From Umbilicaria muhlenbergii (lineage: Eukaryota > Ascomycota > Lecanoromycetes > Umbilicariales > Umbilicariaceae): 64,000 nucleotides of DNA. The stretch's first letter is position 1. Each line of letters begins with the position of its first letter. A program made the position numbers and the translations under genes. Shown in pieces: positions 21,018 to 32,075 of this stretch. The stretch lies in the NCBI GenBank assembly GCA_000611775.1, contig KK106981.1:942162-1006161 (forward strand), written 5' to 3'. The notes under the pieces were generated by a model, which worked only from the letters and a program-made list of their open reading frames with translations, did no database searches and was not told the origin of the DNA.

Positions 21018-22861
21018 CGTGAGGGGTTTGGAGTATATAGAACAAGATCGTTAGGAACGACACAGCGCCCAAGAAGGGCATAGGGATGTCAGCCATTTTA
21101 TTATTCAAGGAGAGCGCCGGCCGGACAGTCAGGGGAATGGAGAGATTATTGGAAAAGACAGAAAAGGAAGCCAAGAAGTTGTTTAGGGCAAACAATGCAC
21201 GCCACTCTTGTTTTGCCCCGCCATACGGGCATTTTGCATTGCATGTTTTTGCTTGCATCATGGCCCCGTCCTTCCCCTTTCGGCGCCGGAACCGAGCAGC
21301 AGTCAGCACGAAAGGAGAGAACATAAATAGCACAGCTGTAGAGTCGGCCACATTCCATGCTATCTTCGCAATACGAGTAGCGGATTGGACTAGAGGTCAT
21401 GTAATTTCAGATGATGATGTGGCCATCCAACTCTCTCCCCAATTCTGCGGGGTTGTAGCTGGTAAGCCCCCCCCGCAGATCTTGACAAAGATCTAGCCGC
21501 AACCAATTAGTAGCCGCATGAAGGAATCCTGTCGCTGGAAGGCTGGGAACAGTCGCTGCATTGTTAAGATTGCTGCTGCATGTCATCAGTACTACAATAA
21601 GCTTGTTGGTAAACTCGGCAGGAGTGCGACTAATGGTGCTATCCATCGTGTCGGTTCAGGTACCCGTGGGAGAACGAGATAACATGGATGTGAACCTTCT
21701 CGTTTATTGGACTTTCGTATTCCGTACGTAACGTTGAAGTCTTCGTGAAGCAACGCAGTCATTTCCTGAAGCAGCCAGCTAGGTACTCCATGACGCTGTT
21801 GTTGACTCTTGGAGCACCTAGGTCTGCAGAAAGCAACTGATGGCTTCCACAGCTGACTGATGCTGCTTTTGTGGAGCGGAGAACTCTGAGGTGTGCATAT
21901 TCACAGCCAGCCATAACCACTCCTCCCTCTAACGCCCACACCACACATGAAATGGGAGATCAAGACGCATAATGTAAAAGCAGTGAGTTAGAATCAATAT
22001 ATGCATATTGTTTGCTCCAGTGTAAATCAACAGGCATGCTGCTTGCTGTGATGCGGTGCAGAAACTTCGGTAGGGTTTGAATCATTTTTAGAGATTCTAT
22101 TCAGGGCCGATCCGCGTAAGGTATTCAATGACCTAGAAAAGCAGCATCTAACGGTTCACAAAGAAGTCAATCACTTCATGCCCTAATCAGCTAATCAGTT
22201 GGTTACCGAACCTGCTAATCTATCCATGAAGGATGAATAGGTTAATAAAGCAACCGCGGGTCCTTCGCCAATGGTTGAAGTTTCCTGAGCCAACCAGACC
22301 AGAAACTTCCACAACCTCAAGGCTTGCTCATGCCCAACTAGGAAGGTGCAGTATTCAAGGCGCTCATCTTGACGCTGCAGATCGCTTCGCTGTAAGAAAA
22401 GATAGTCGAGGACAGGTCTCGGACAACCTTAAGCTGTTCGTTAACGAAAAGATGGCGAGCCATTGGCATTGTGGGACATGGAGATCCATCCAGAATAAGA
22501 GTGGCTTTCCGAATAACGGTTGCCCTATGGCTCGGTTATGGGTTGTACGAGCACCTGTTTAGATTATCCTTACCTTTCGAGATGTCCACATTTCTGAATA
22601 CCGGCATGATGCATGCTAAGGCAAAAAGGAGTCCACTGATCGTGTGCCCTACTCCGAGTACACATGTGGCGGTCCTTCAGAGGTTATGTCTTCATCAGCT
22701 TTAAGCACTTTAAACAGCAAGAATTATAATGAATTGCATAGCCCTATTAATTGCATAAAAAGCCAAGTTCTGCCAGAGGTAACATTAAACACTAAACGCT
22801 CCGCTATATGCAAACCATCACATAACATCGTATACCCAAACCCATCCCATACCATTCATCC
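21018..22861. other. Intergenic, no convincing gene
   Basis: The first part is the mannanase promoter. Open frames at 21086-21496 and 22233-22704 lack family features and do not splice into anything I recognise. No repeat structure stands out. Confidence 0.5.
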
Positions 22862-23770
22862 TCATCCAAATACAAGTGCCCTAACCTCAATGCTCTCCCT
22901 CGGCTTCGCTCCCTCTGGCGACCTAGGATCCACAAACGCGGTATGCGGTACGCGGCCACCACTCTGCCGAACCACCTCATCCGAATCAAAACACTTGAGT
23001 AGAAGCCTCTCGTCGTTGGTCATGCCGCTCCAATAATACCACTTCTGACTGTCGCTATGCTTCACTCCCGCCGTCTCACCATTGCGGTCGGGGTATCGAT
23101 GCTCAATGCCCACTAGATCCTCATTGCGGACGGATGAGCTGTCGGCGAAGCCAAGTGGGAAGGACTGCACGGCTCCGTTGATGGGCCGCCATACGTTGAT
23201 GATGCGGTACCGTGATTGTAGAAGAGTGTCGGCTTCGTTGGGGAGATGGTGACGCACGCGCGCCTCAGACGAGGCGGGCGTTTGATCGATGTGCACTCGG
23301 GTGACCGGGGCACGACTGGCGTTGGGGTTGGCGCGGCGGATGGTGTGGTCGAAGAGGAGGACTCTGGTTGCGCCGGGGACGTTGTCGAGGATCAGCTGCT
23401 CGACTTCAGGGTAGTAGACTTCTTTGATATGGGCGTCGTCAGCGAAGTCGTGCTCGTTTGAGGAGACGTTTTCTAGGGCTTCGAAGGCATTTTGGTCGAG
23501 AGTGAATTTGTGCTCTTGGCCTCGGATGTCGTTGATCGAGACTGGGATCTCGATATCGCTATAGTTGCGTTGTGGTTGGCCTTCTGGCGGTTGCTCGACG
23601 TAGTTGAATGGTGCTGTACCGTCGGGAGGTGGGCTGAAGAAATTTAGCTTTGTTGTGACAGGTCCACGGGGGATGTATGAAGCGTCGTGTGTGGTGGCGC
23701 CATTGGTCTTCAAGGTGCCATTGGTGAAGGAGTGGGATTGGGAGGTTTGAGTGGCGGTGATTGTTGCCAT
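22862..23770 (-). CDS. AsaB/CmcJ-like hydroxylase-desaturase family protein (GA4 desaturase type)
   Basis: 302 residues from ATG 23770; the open frame continues upstream but only with a non-ATG start. Landmarks are LNFFSPPPDGTAPFNYVEQP near the N-terminus, VSINDIRGQE, ATRVLLFDHTIRR, THVHIDQTPASSE-like HIDQ, YRIINVWRPINGAVQSFPLG, and the C-terminal KWYYWSGMTNDERLLLKCFD with HTAFVDP. These are hallmarks of the CmcJ/AsaB family, often found in fungal secondary-metabolite clusters and implicated in hydroxylation, desaturation or methoxylation. The substrate cannot be told. Its neighbours here are not an obvious metabolite cluster. Confidence 0.92.
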   Translation of the reverse strand: MATITATQTSQSHSFTNGTLKTNGATTHDASYIPRGPVTTKLNFFSPPPDGTAPFNYVEQPPEGQPQRNYSDIEIPVSINDIRGQEHKFTLDQNAFEALENVSSNEHDFADDAHIKEVYYPEVEQLILDNVPGATRVLLFDHTIRRANPNASRAPVTRVHIDQTPASSEARVRHHLPNEADTLLQSRYRIINVWRPINGAVQSFPLGFADSSSVRNEDLVGIEHRYPDRNGETAGVKHSDSQKWYYWSGMTNDERLLLKCFDSDEVVRQSGGRVPHTAFVDPRSPEGAKPRESIEVRALVFG

Positions 23771-24531
23771 TGTGGATTTGGAGATTGTGGTAGATGATCC
23801 GCGTATCAGAGGGGTGATGGTTCTGCTAGCAAGCTTGCTCAATACCTTTGTTGCGAGCGTGGCGATGGTATGTCACTTGAGTGCTCGGTGTTGAAGGTGT
23901 GGGTATTGGTGTTCGAGCTGCTGTTGGCCTGGTGTGAGTTCAATTGATTGTTAGTGAATTGGTTCCGAGTGGTAAAGCATATGTATATATATCTTGAACA
24001 ACTGGATTGGAAATCATTCTCGCATCATCAGCGTTATTAATTCATCTTTATTTCCGATCCAAACCCCGCAATCCAAAAGAGGATGATGACAAAACAAGGC
24101 GGTTTCGGGGTCGGAGAAGCGGCATCACGCAATCTTGGCCGCTAAAGGTTAATGCTGTTGCTTGATAACCGAGGCTTCACCTACGTCATTTGATGGGGAA
24201 ATAGGGACATTGTTGTGCAGAGGCAACAAACTTCGAAGTGCTTCAGATACATCCTTGCATGGTATTCTCTCTTGATATGCTTACAGAGCCGTCTGGGTTA
24301 GAAATCCACGCATGAAAGAGATCTTTCGGAAAGCCTCCAACAGTCGCACTTTCAGATTAAGTGACTATCTCAAGTTATGGAAACATGGGAGGCCTTTGGC
24401 AATCCAAATGTTCAATGGCGTTCGGAAGTTCTGAGAACGCAGATGGCCGAATTCTGTATATCGGTATATGCAATTAGCGCCTGTTCAGCATCTTTTCTCT
24501 CCTCAAGACACTGAGGGGGTCCATTGCCGGA
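23771..24531. other. Intergenic, no gene seen
   Basis: 5' flank of the AsaB-like gene and 3' flank of the tubby-like gene. No coding or repeat signal noted. Confidence 0.5.
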
Positions 24532-25404
24532 TTAATGCAAATATTCACTTTTCTTTGAATGCGCCGAGTGCAATGATGCGGTCTTGTACATCTCATCCGT
24601 GAGGGTCTTTTGCTGCTTATCCCAATTCTTCGACACTGGCACTAGGGCACCGTTGAATCCGCTATCGGACGCCAACAGCCATATTTTCCCACACCATGCC
24701 GCAACCACAAGATCTTGAACTTGCTGTTCGACTCCGTCCTGGATCTCTAAAACCCCGGAGATCCTTTGTTGCTCTTTATCGTAGCATCGCAATGGAAGAT
24801 TCAGCATCTCCTCTCTCGCAACAACCCGTCCGGATGCATATTTCCACTTGTCTCGAAGCCCCTTCAGCACCACCACGTCGTTGACAACGACTTCCCATGT
24901 TGTGCTCAAAAGCCCACGAACCCGTCGTATCCGTGCGGAGTGAGAAGTCTTGTCGATAGAAGTGCCGTAGCAGGCTGGACTTCGTGCTATGAGAGCAAGC
25001 TCACGGTCATCGGTGTAGGGTATGCGTCTTATCTCATAGAGATCTTCGTTGAGCCCTCTTCTTGGCTTTCTGCTGGGGAAGGGTACTCGTGGAACGGACC
25101 GCTGGATGTAGACACGGTCGCCGTGGAAAAAGAGCGATCGTGGGATGTGATAGAGCGCGGTGGATGGTGGCACGGTGGGGTAGATGAGGGAGTTGTCCAT
25201 GGTCAGGGAAAATGGAGCGCTGGTGGTGGTTGAGGATGCCCCACTCTGCGGAGATGTAGATTGGAGGGAAAATTGATGGCTGAGAGAATCCTTAGCAGTG
25301 TAGACCTCGTCATATTCATGCCGCTCATATGCTGGAGGCGCACCATCTAGACAGGACACTAGGGATGCGGATTCCGCTAGGGCTTTGTTGTTAGGTGATG
25401 TCAT
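24532..25404 (-). CDS. LURP1-related/tubby C-terminal-like fold protein
   Basis: 290 residues from ATG 25404. An in-frame ATG at 25473 would add 23 residues (MVVLGLTGWASYLYTLPH...) and cannot be excluded. The N-terminal part is Ser/Thr-rich with a PPAYE motif, a common WW-domain or arrestin/Rsp5 recognition type. The domain proper begins TALYHIPRSLFFHGDRVYIQ and continues with DLYEIRRIP, WEVVVNDVVVLKG and VAAWCGKIWLLASDS. Alternating strands ending in one hydrophobic helix fit the LURP1/tubby-like barrel. The molecular role is unknown; membrane association is a reasonable guess for the fold. Confidence 0.65.
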   Translation of the reverse strand: MTSPNNKALAESASLVSCLDGAPPAYERHEYDEVYTAKDSLSHQFSLQSTSPQSGASSTTTSAPFSLTMDNSLIYPTVPPSTALYHIPRSLFFHGDRVYIQRSVPRVPFPSRKPRRGLNEDLYEIRRIPYTDDRELALIARSPACYGTSIDKTSHSARIRRVRGLLSTTWEVVVNDVVVLKGLRDKWKYASGRVVAREEMLNLPLRCYDKEQQRISGVLEIQDGVEQQVQDLVVAAWCGKIWLLASDSGFNGALVPVSKNWDKQQKTLTDEMYKTASLHSAHSKKSEYLH

Positions 25405-25700
25405 CGTGGGGATTTGAATGTGAGGTAAGGTATACAAGTAAGATGCCCATCCGGTGAGGCCCAGCACAACCATGAGGCTGCAGGCGTCTTCCTATGTGTT
25501 GCAAGGGTTTTGGTTAAACATCACATGGCCATTTGTATCCTAACAGTCTTTCGTTGATGCTGGATGACGCTGGAGGGGGCTTAGCTCTTCGTAATCCGTG
25601 GGTCGGGTGTTGGCTGATGGTTCCTGCAGCGCTCCTGGAAACCGGGACGAACCTGTCAATCTATACCAAAAAAGCATTGTGGATTGGATCTTAGTATAAG

Positions 25701-28270
25701 TTGCTACTCGGCATACTGCCCGAGCTGAAGTCTACCTACGAAACACGCTATGAAGCGGCGCAGCGTTGGGGCCCGTCGAGCCCCTGCAAGCCTCTCAGCA
25801 TCGCACCCTTGCGCGGCGACAGTGATCTCTGCGCGCTACAAGAATGGGGACTCTCGTCTGCTTTGTTACACTCTCATCTCTCCATGGAGCAGCTTCAAAT
25901 CTGGCTAGCGGCGAGACTGCTGCATACAGTGGATGACAATTTTGCAGCGCCGGGACAGGATGTTGACGAGTTGGAATATTACTTATCCCTTCTGTCCTCG
26001 TCGTCTACCGAAAAAAGGAGCAAGAAGGTGATAAGGAGGTTGTTAGGGACGTATATGGTCCTCAAGAAAACACCAGGAGCCACCCTCTTGGAACCTGTCC
26101 TGCATTATTCGGAGTATGCATCAGACAAACCGGGTAAGCGATCCTCGGTGGAAACCGTTGCAAGGCTGAGATTAAGGCACAGAAGACACAGATCTCGTGC
26201 TATCTTTCGATGCTGCTCAAAGTTTATCTGCATGTTTAGCCCAACTAAGCTCTAAATCGAGCACCCATCAGCATGGCGTCAAGATATGGTCAGCTGCTTT
26301 GACACATTGTCTCCTCAGATCCGGCTGACACTTTTGCTCAAGTGCCCTCTCCTTCGAGCCGGTATCGGTCGACCCTGCCTTCTCGTCGAGGCAGAGGCTT
26401 TTCACGCGCTTTCTACTCCGTCAGAGTCGCCGATACAACCCAGTGAGGGATGCTGTTGCCTACACCCTTGACTTGCCAGCAGGCTGGGGCCTTTCGAGCG
26501 AGGCTTTGGAAGCCTTGACGGCTACGGAGGTGGCCTCGTCACGTGAGCCAGGCTTGCAGCTTCCATCCAGAGGTATAGGCGCCACCACAACTACAAGGCC
26601 AAGTCATATACTCATACGGTCTTGCGACTACCAGGATTGCCCGCACCGCAAAACCTATTCGGTACAGCAGGTATTTCGGTGCAGCTATGCTGGCAATACG
26701 AATGTCCGAGCTATGCCGGCGACCTGGACACATACATTTCGCAGCGTCACTGCGCACCGCCACCGTTCGAATATGTCACAATCTTTTACCTGCCGACTGA
26801 AGTTGAGCAGAGGCGAAGGGTTATCCTCCTGTTCAAAACCCCAAGATTGCTACGAAGGTACCGTGTGCTTCTACCAAGGTCATCTCTAGGCTTGTCGGCA
26901 GACTGGTGTACAGTATTGCCACTTTTGAGTGTGTACGACGTTATCATTGAAGACTCTCTACAAGCTATTCGTGGCCTTAAACGAGTAGTAGCCACTATGG
27001 TAAGCACGATCCATGGTGTAGATGTACACTAACCGTAGTTCAGACCCAGACGTATATTTAGTGTAGCTAACACGAGACACATTGATGAAGGCTTACGAGA
27101 TTAGACGGCCATCGAGGAGCAAGGCTCAGTATCTGCTCCACCTGGGCGATTGCCAGAGGAAAGCCTTACAAGACCTTATCGCTGCCCGTCAACTTCTGCA
27201 AGAAGTGACCAAATCATTTACGGAGCGCTCTAGTTCAATACCAGATGACGATTGTGTCAAGGGTAGTATTGATGTGCAGCCAAAGCTTGCTGGCAAGGTT
27301 CTGATTGATCTTGATTATCTGGTCGAAGTCCTGAGGCCTCTTACTGACGAGATCGATAAACTGCAACACTCGGTAAGCTTAATAGGGTAATCTTCAAGGA
27401 TTTCGAAAGTCACTAATAGGTATATCTCAGATCGAAAAGCAAATGAACCTAGCACAAATGCAGCGGAGCATGGTATTGACGGTCTTGGCTTCTATATTTA
27501 TTCCACTGTCTTTTGCAACCGTAAGTGCCGAGCCGAAAGCTGTCGCATCCCTACCGGGTGATCAACTAATCGATATCTAGAGTTTCTTCGGTATGAACAT
27601 TAGTACTAGCAACAACTCTGTTTCTAACATTACCTTCACTGGCAACTCGACTGCTTCTCCGTCTATTCGCTTTCAAGGCACCCAATCGTCGAATAATCCA
27701 ATGGCCTGGGAAATCAAGTACTTCTGGATCGTTGCCGTACCGTTGATCTTCGCCACGATTGTCCTACCACTCGTGGCGAGCCCCTTCGCTCGATGGATAA
27801 TGGAAGTCATGACACGATCAGATCACATCTTCATGATCGCCTCTTCAATTCTCGGCCAACTGCCTTACCACCGGCAATGGGGCTGTGTAGCACTGGTCAC
27901 TTACGTCGGTGTTGTTTACATCGCATTCATGTTAACTGGACTTTATTATTTGCCGACGATATTCGGAGATCTCATTATCACTCTGTGGTCGATGCGCAGG
28001 GCCTGGCTTGCTTATAGGAGGAAGAAACATCTCTATCTATGGCTTGGGGTACATTCGATCTGTAGCCTTAGTTTTATCTTGAGTCTGACATTATCGAACT
28101 GGTTTTCTTACATTGGACTTCCAGCATGGGGGATTGTTTTCGCTAGATATAGTCGTCCTCTCTGGCCGATTGTATGGAAATGGTGGAGTGGGACTAGATT
28201 CTCTAGCCTGACCATTCGAGGGGCCGGATATTTTCCTGTTTTTGCTCATAATGTGGGACTCTTCGACTAG
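25701..28270 (+). CDS. CorA-like membrane protein with GMN motif, multi-exon
   Basis: The 3' part is well supported: exons ending at 26999, then 27091-27372, 27431-27520 and 27581-28270, each joined in frame at GT-AG introns of 91, 58 and 60 nt. They give a helical cytosolic region (DWCTVLPLLSVYDVIIEDSL), then VLTVLASIFIPLSFATSFFG followed by MN. That is the first CorA membrane helix and the Gly-Met-Asn signature. A second helix (YFWIVAVPLIFATIVLPLVA) and two further hydrophobic segments follow. CorA proteins carry Mg2+; fungal relatives like this one are of uncertain transport function. The 5' half (25701-26790) has coding sense in changing frames, with one plausible intron from 26133. First in-frame ATG is 25884, but the true start and some exon joints are unresolved. 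Confidence 0.6.
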
Positions 28271-28913
28271 AATCAGCAGCTTGGTCTGATGTTAGAACCT
28301 TTAGTCTCATACTAGAACACTACAAGTGAGTGGATAAGCATTTCGTCTAACACGTTTCTCGAAACGTTGAACTATCCTAGCAAAGGGGACGGCGTCTCCA
28401 CAGCGGAGAAGTGAAGTGAGATGCAAGCTGGATCCCGGAGCATGGTGTATAGACAAAATGTTGAGGAGCGTTGAGGTCACGAGACTTTCCCGTCACCTAC
28501 TTCCGATGCCAAGAACAGTCACGGGCTGAGAAAGTCTTACCGGTTGGCGGTCGGTTGTCCGGTGGAGGGAAGCGGATGACCTGTCCGGTAAGATCTGTCG
28601 TTGGGTTATTGCGTTCCTGTTCCACAAACTAAGATAGCTGCAGGAACAAGATAGAGATGCAGTTTTGGAGCCAGTCCAAGCAAATGGCCAGATCTGGAGA
28701 TATGCATACCCCGCTCCTGTAGAAGCGTCCAACGTACATAGGCTAAGCTTCCTTTGTGATGAGGGTGCGATTACGAGTACATGTCGCCTTGCCTTTTGGA
28801 GGAATTACCATGTCAGTCTTAACGTCATATACCTGTAGCAGGTACACCATTCATTGAGTCAGAAGATCCATCAAATCGAATCGTCCTTCCACTTCTCTCC
28901 ATCCACAAGCAAC
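28271..28913. other. Intergenic, no gene seen
   Basis: Between the CorA-like gene and the hydrolase. A 79-codon minus-strand frame (28732-28493) has no recognisable features. Confidence 0.5.
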
Positions 28914-29810
28914 ATGGCGCCAGCTTTCGAACCCACATACAAAACAGTCGAGACAGATGGCGCAAAACTTCACGTCTGGTACCAAGGCTCCGGCCCACTT
29001 CTCATCCTCATACCAGGTGGAGCACAAAGCGGGATAGCCTTCGACGCCCCCCTCCCGGAGCTGAGCGAGCACTACACCGCCGCAACTTACGACCGGAGAG
29101 GGTACTCGAAAAGTACAGTAGAAAAGAAGACTATCATCAACCCGGCGCAGTCAGCCCGCGATGTTGTGGCCATCATCAAAGCGCTCGGGTTCCAAAAAGC
29201 ATCAATCTTTGGGACTAGTGGTGGCGGCATCATTGCCTTACAGCTTGGAGTCAGCTATCCGGAATATGTCGAGCATCTCATTGCTCACGAATCGCCCACG
29301 ACCTCGATCTTACCAGATACCACTACATGGCTAGATTTTTGCGCCTCGACGTACGACAAGTACCAAACACATGGAGGAGAGGCGGCGATCCGTCACTTTG
29401 GCTCGAAGATGGTCGGTATGAATCGCGATGAACCGATCGCCGAAACGACATTGGATAATGCTCCCTTCTTCTTCGAGTATGAGTATACCATCTTCACAAT
29501 CTATACACCGAACATGGCCAAGCTACGGGATAATGGCGTCTCTATGGCTGTGACTGCAGGTGAGGAGAGCAAGGACGTCTATTATGCGAGGACGACGGCT
29601 GTTCAGGCGGAGATGCTTGGATGTCCCCGGATCATGTGGCCCGGCGCACATACTGTGTACAAGATTCACCCGCACTCTTTTGTGGAAGCGCTATTGGATA
29701 CGCTCAGGCAGCTGGGGGATAGACGTCATGAAGAAGTGTCTACGGATGAGCCCTGGGGTCAGTCTTCTGGGAATGATCGGAACTTGGTCGAACCGCTAGA
29801 GCTTGTGTGA
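28914..29810 (+). CDS. Alpha/beta hydrolase
   Basis: 298 residues from ATG 28914; the open frame extends 20 codons upstream but only to TTG. The fold is clear: LLILIPGGAQSG (oxyanion loop after strand 3), YDRRGYSKS, then ASIFGTSGGGIIALQLG with the nucleophile Ser near residue 102 in Gly-Thr-Ser-Gly-Gly, IAHESPTTS, and PGAHTVYKIHPHSF with the probable catalytic His. There is no signal peptide, so it is probably cytosolic. Substrate unknown; the family includes esterases, epoxide hydrolases and C-C hydrolases. Confidence 0.9.
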   Translation: MAPAFEPTYKTVETDGAKLHVWYQGSGPLLILIPGGAQSGIAFDAPLPELSEHYTAATYDRRGYSKSTVEKKTIINPAQSARDVVAIIKALGFQKASIFGTSGGGIIALQLGVSYPEYVEHLIAHESPTTSILPDTTTWLDFCASTYDKYQTHGGEAAIRHFGSKMVGMNRDEPIAETTLDNAPFFFEYEYTIFTIYTPNMAKLRDNGVSMAVTAGEESKDVYYARTTAVQAEMLGCPRIMWPGAHTVYKIHPHSFVEALLDTLRQLGDRRHEEVSTDEPWGQSSGNDRNLVEPLELV

Positions 29811-30559
29811 GGGTTACGCGGTTTACGTTTCAACAATGGTTGCGGTTTCTCTGCCTAGTTTTGTTGTGAAGGTCTTTGCTCACGGTCACGAGTCCGTTGC
29901 GTTTTGCACTTCATGACTAGATAAAGCAGACTTCTATGAATGAGTGCGAGTCGAATGACCTTCCGTCTGTTTGGGCAATTATGACTAGGCAAGCTAACCC
30001 AGCCCTCTACATGGACGATTCCTTGAGGGACGTTGAAGCTGATTTGCTTTGAGTTCTTGGGAAATATTTCAAACTAGGGTTAGGGCTAAGCCCCATGAGA
30101 GATACCTGACATTCATATGGAGAAACCAGAAAAGTATTGAACTTCCATCTCATACTAGATCATATGGTAATTTACAACGTACAACTTATGTCTGGCCACT
30201 TTTTACCTTGATTAGGCATACTCTTGCATGCCCTCATCTTTCTGTCCTATCTTAGGAATTTTAGCATTTGGATCGACATTCTACAACCTCATAGATCCAT
30301 ACTTGTCTCTTCAGATTCAAAACCATTTCTGGTTTCAAGCGTTGTCAAATGGCCCCGCACTTCCGTTACTGGTGGACTTGAACCACATGCGACTCGCGAC
30401 TGGCCAAGATCAAACGTGGCAGGTTTACAGATGAAACTTGACTTACTCTTCCCACTTCATCAGCTGATGTCACGGTACCTTTCTCTTTCTCCAAATACGT
30501 TCTTGGAATCTGTCCCCTCTAGCCTATGTTACGGCATATTATGACATAGATTAGGTGGC
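29811..30559. other. Intergenic, no gene seen
   Basis: Upstream of secreted paralog A. Open frames at 30224-30544 lack support. Confidence 0.5.
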
Positions 30560-31190
30560 ATGCAAATCTTCAGTCTCTCAGTTTTAGTGGCTTTGACTCG
30601 GCTTCTCAACGTTGCGGTGGCGATTCCTCTCACGAACAATGCAGCTCTAGGCCCTAGAAGTGACCTTCGTACTAATGTACCAGATGTTATATCAGGAACG
30701 TAAGTACACCTTCCCAGCCTTTTGAGACCGGTTACTGACAATCTCCCTCATCTCCAGCACTTCCGATCCCCATGCCCTGGTCGACACAACCTCCACCAAC
30801 CACCTTGATCCCCGCACTGGAGGCCAGCGCATAACCTGGCACGACGGCGTATGGAGCGGCCATACGTACATAATCCTCACACCAGGCACACCGCTTCCAG
30901 AAGCGCAAGTCGTCGGGGTAATAAACGGGGCAAGAGAGCAGATGAAGTTCCTAGGAACCGGCGTGCTCCCGGTCGATCCCCGCACTGGTTGGATGTGCCA
31001 TGCGGTGGGAGAAAACGGAATTGTTTTCGACGTGAAGAATGCGAATAATCACCAGGTTACGAGGGGGGTTTTGATCTCGGCGCTGGATGCGTTGACGGAT
31101 TATATGTCGACTCAGAAGGCTTGGGGGGAGGTCAGGTTTGAGATTTATGACGGGAGGCATCAGGTTGGGTTGGGGACTATTGGGTGGTAG
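30560..31190 (+). CDS. Small secreted protein, NNHQ family, paralog A
   Basis: 190 residues in two exons (30560-30699, 30758-31190) with a 58-nt phase-2 intron (GTAAGT donor, GTTACTGAC branch region). The first 20 or so residues (MQIFSLSVLVALTRLLNVAV) are a signal peptide. The mature part carries a hydrophobic strand (GHTYIILTPGT), a Trp/His region (GWMCHAVGENGIVFDV) and the family block KNANNHQVTRGVLISALDAL followed by a Tyr-Met and VRFEIYDGRHQVGLGTIGW. The same block occurs in the next two genes. I know of no biochemical function; size, secretion and tandem copies fit an effector or a surface protein. Confidence 0.88.
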
Positions 31191-31489
31191 GGTGCGATGT
31201 ATATGTAGCGCTTGATCGGTCTGGTGTCTGGTGGATAGACCCCTGTGATGTCTTTGCAAACCTAAGCCCTTTCCATACGGATTCCCCTTGGTGCTGCAAC
31301 ATCGAACCTGCGTGGTGAAAAGGCCAGAAGTGGCCAGGACCAAAGTATCAGACTCCTCCAACAGCCTCAACGCCATCTAACCCCCCTAATAACAATCCTC
31401 CACTCCCCACCTGATCCCTATCTGACCCCCCGATTGGACTCCACCCCGACCCCCGACCCCCGCCCCCCGCCCCATCAAACCCCGCCTAA
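31191..31489. other. Convergent gap between paralogs A and B
   Basis: C/G-rich 3' flank shared by two convergent genes. A long ORF on the minus strand (31376-30951) is a shadow of paralog A. From about 31380 to 31480 the plus strand is an almost pure C run with A and T breaks. Confidence 0.5.
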
Positions 31490-32075
31490 CTAACTCAACA
31501 TCCCCTGCCCCACCTCATTCGCCCCATCAAAAACCCAAAACCGCACCGTCCCAAACCCCGCCCGTCCCATATACTGCAGCAAGCCCAACAGCGCCGCCCC
31601 CAAAACCCCATACGTCATCTGGTGGTTATTCGTATTCCACGTTCGCAGCGCCATCCCCGCGTGCATTATCCAATACCACACCCCGTTCGCAGCCTCCGGC
31701 GCGGGGATCACTCCGTCGTGCTGGTGCACGTTTAGCATTATCATTTGGTAGGTCAATGTGAGCATGTCGGCGATGGCGGGGTTGGGGATGGGGGGTTGCC
31801 CGGCGGGTGGAGGGGAGAGCATTCGTAGCCGGATGTAGGTGTTGCTGCCGGGGACGCACCAGATGATTGTGGAGACGTCGTACCGGGGGGTGTGGGGGAG
31901 GGAGCGAGAGGGGAGGGGCCTGCCGGGACAGGTTAGTGGGGGGGACTTACGTTCCGGCTATGGTGGAAGGGGCGTTGGAGCAGTATTCGTGGCGTGCAGT
32001 TAGGGAAGCGGGGATGGGGGTGGTGGAGGTGGGGAGGAAGAAGTGGAATAGGAGAGTAAGGAGTAGGATGAGCAT
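31490..32075 (-). CDS. Small secreted protein, NNHQ family, paralog B
   Basis: 184 residues in two exons (32075-31951, 31919-31490). The signal peptide is MLILLLTLLFHFFLPTSTTP. The intron is in the same place and phase (2) as in paralogs A and C, after a Gly-Thr, but is only 31 nt as read (GTAAGT donor, CACTAACC branch, CGGCAG acceptor). The alternative acceptor 75 nt later would remove residues that align with paralog A. The mature part has TIIWCVPGSNTYIRLRM, GVWYWIMHAGMALRTW and the family block NTNNHQMTYGVLGAALLGL then VRFWVFDGANEVGQGMLS. Function unknown. Confidence 0.85.

Noticed and set aside
21086-21496. 136-codon plus-strand open frame upstream of the mannanase
   Set aside because: No motif, and opposite strands here carry equally long unrelated frames; likely chance within a promoter.
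22862-25404. Secondary-metabolite cluster around the AsaB-like gene
   Set aside because: No backbone synthase, transporter or regulator lies next to it; the P450 is 18 kb away and damaged.
30370-30400. B-box-like GGTTCAAGTCCAC on the minus strand, possible tRNA-Ser/Leu
   Set aside because: No matching 5' acceptor strand or A-box at the right distance; only a variable-arm-like stretch upstream. Too weak to call.
30951-31376. 141-codon minus-strand open frame opposite secreted paralog A
   Set aside because: Shadow of a well-supported, spliced plus-strand gene; no independent signal.
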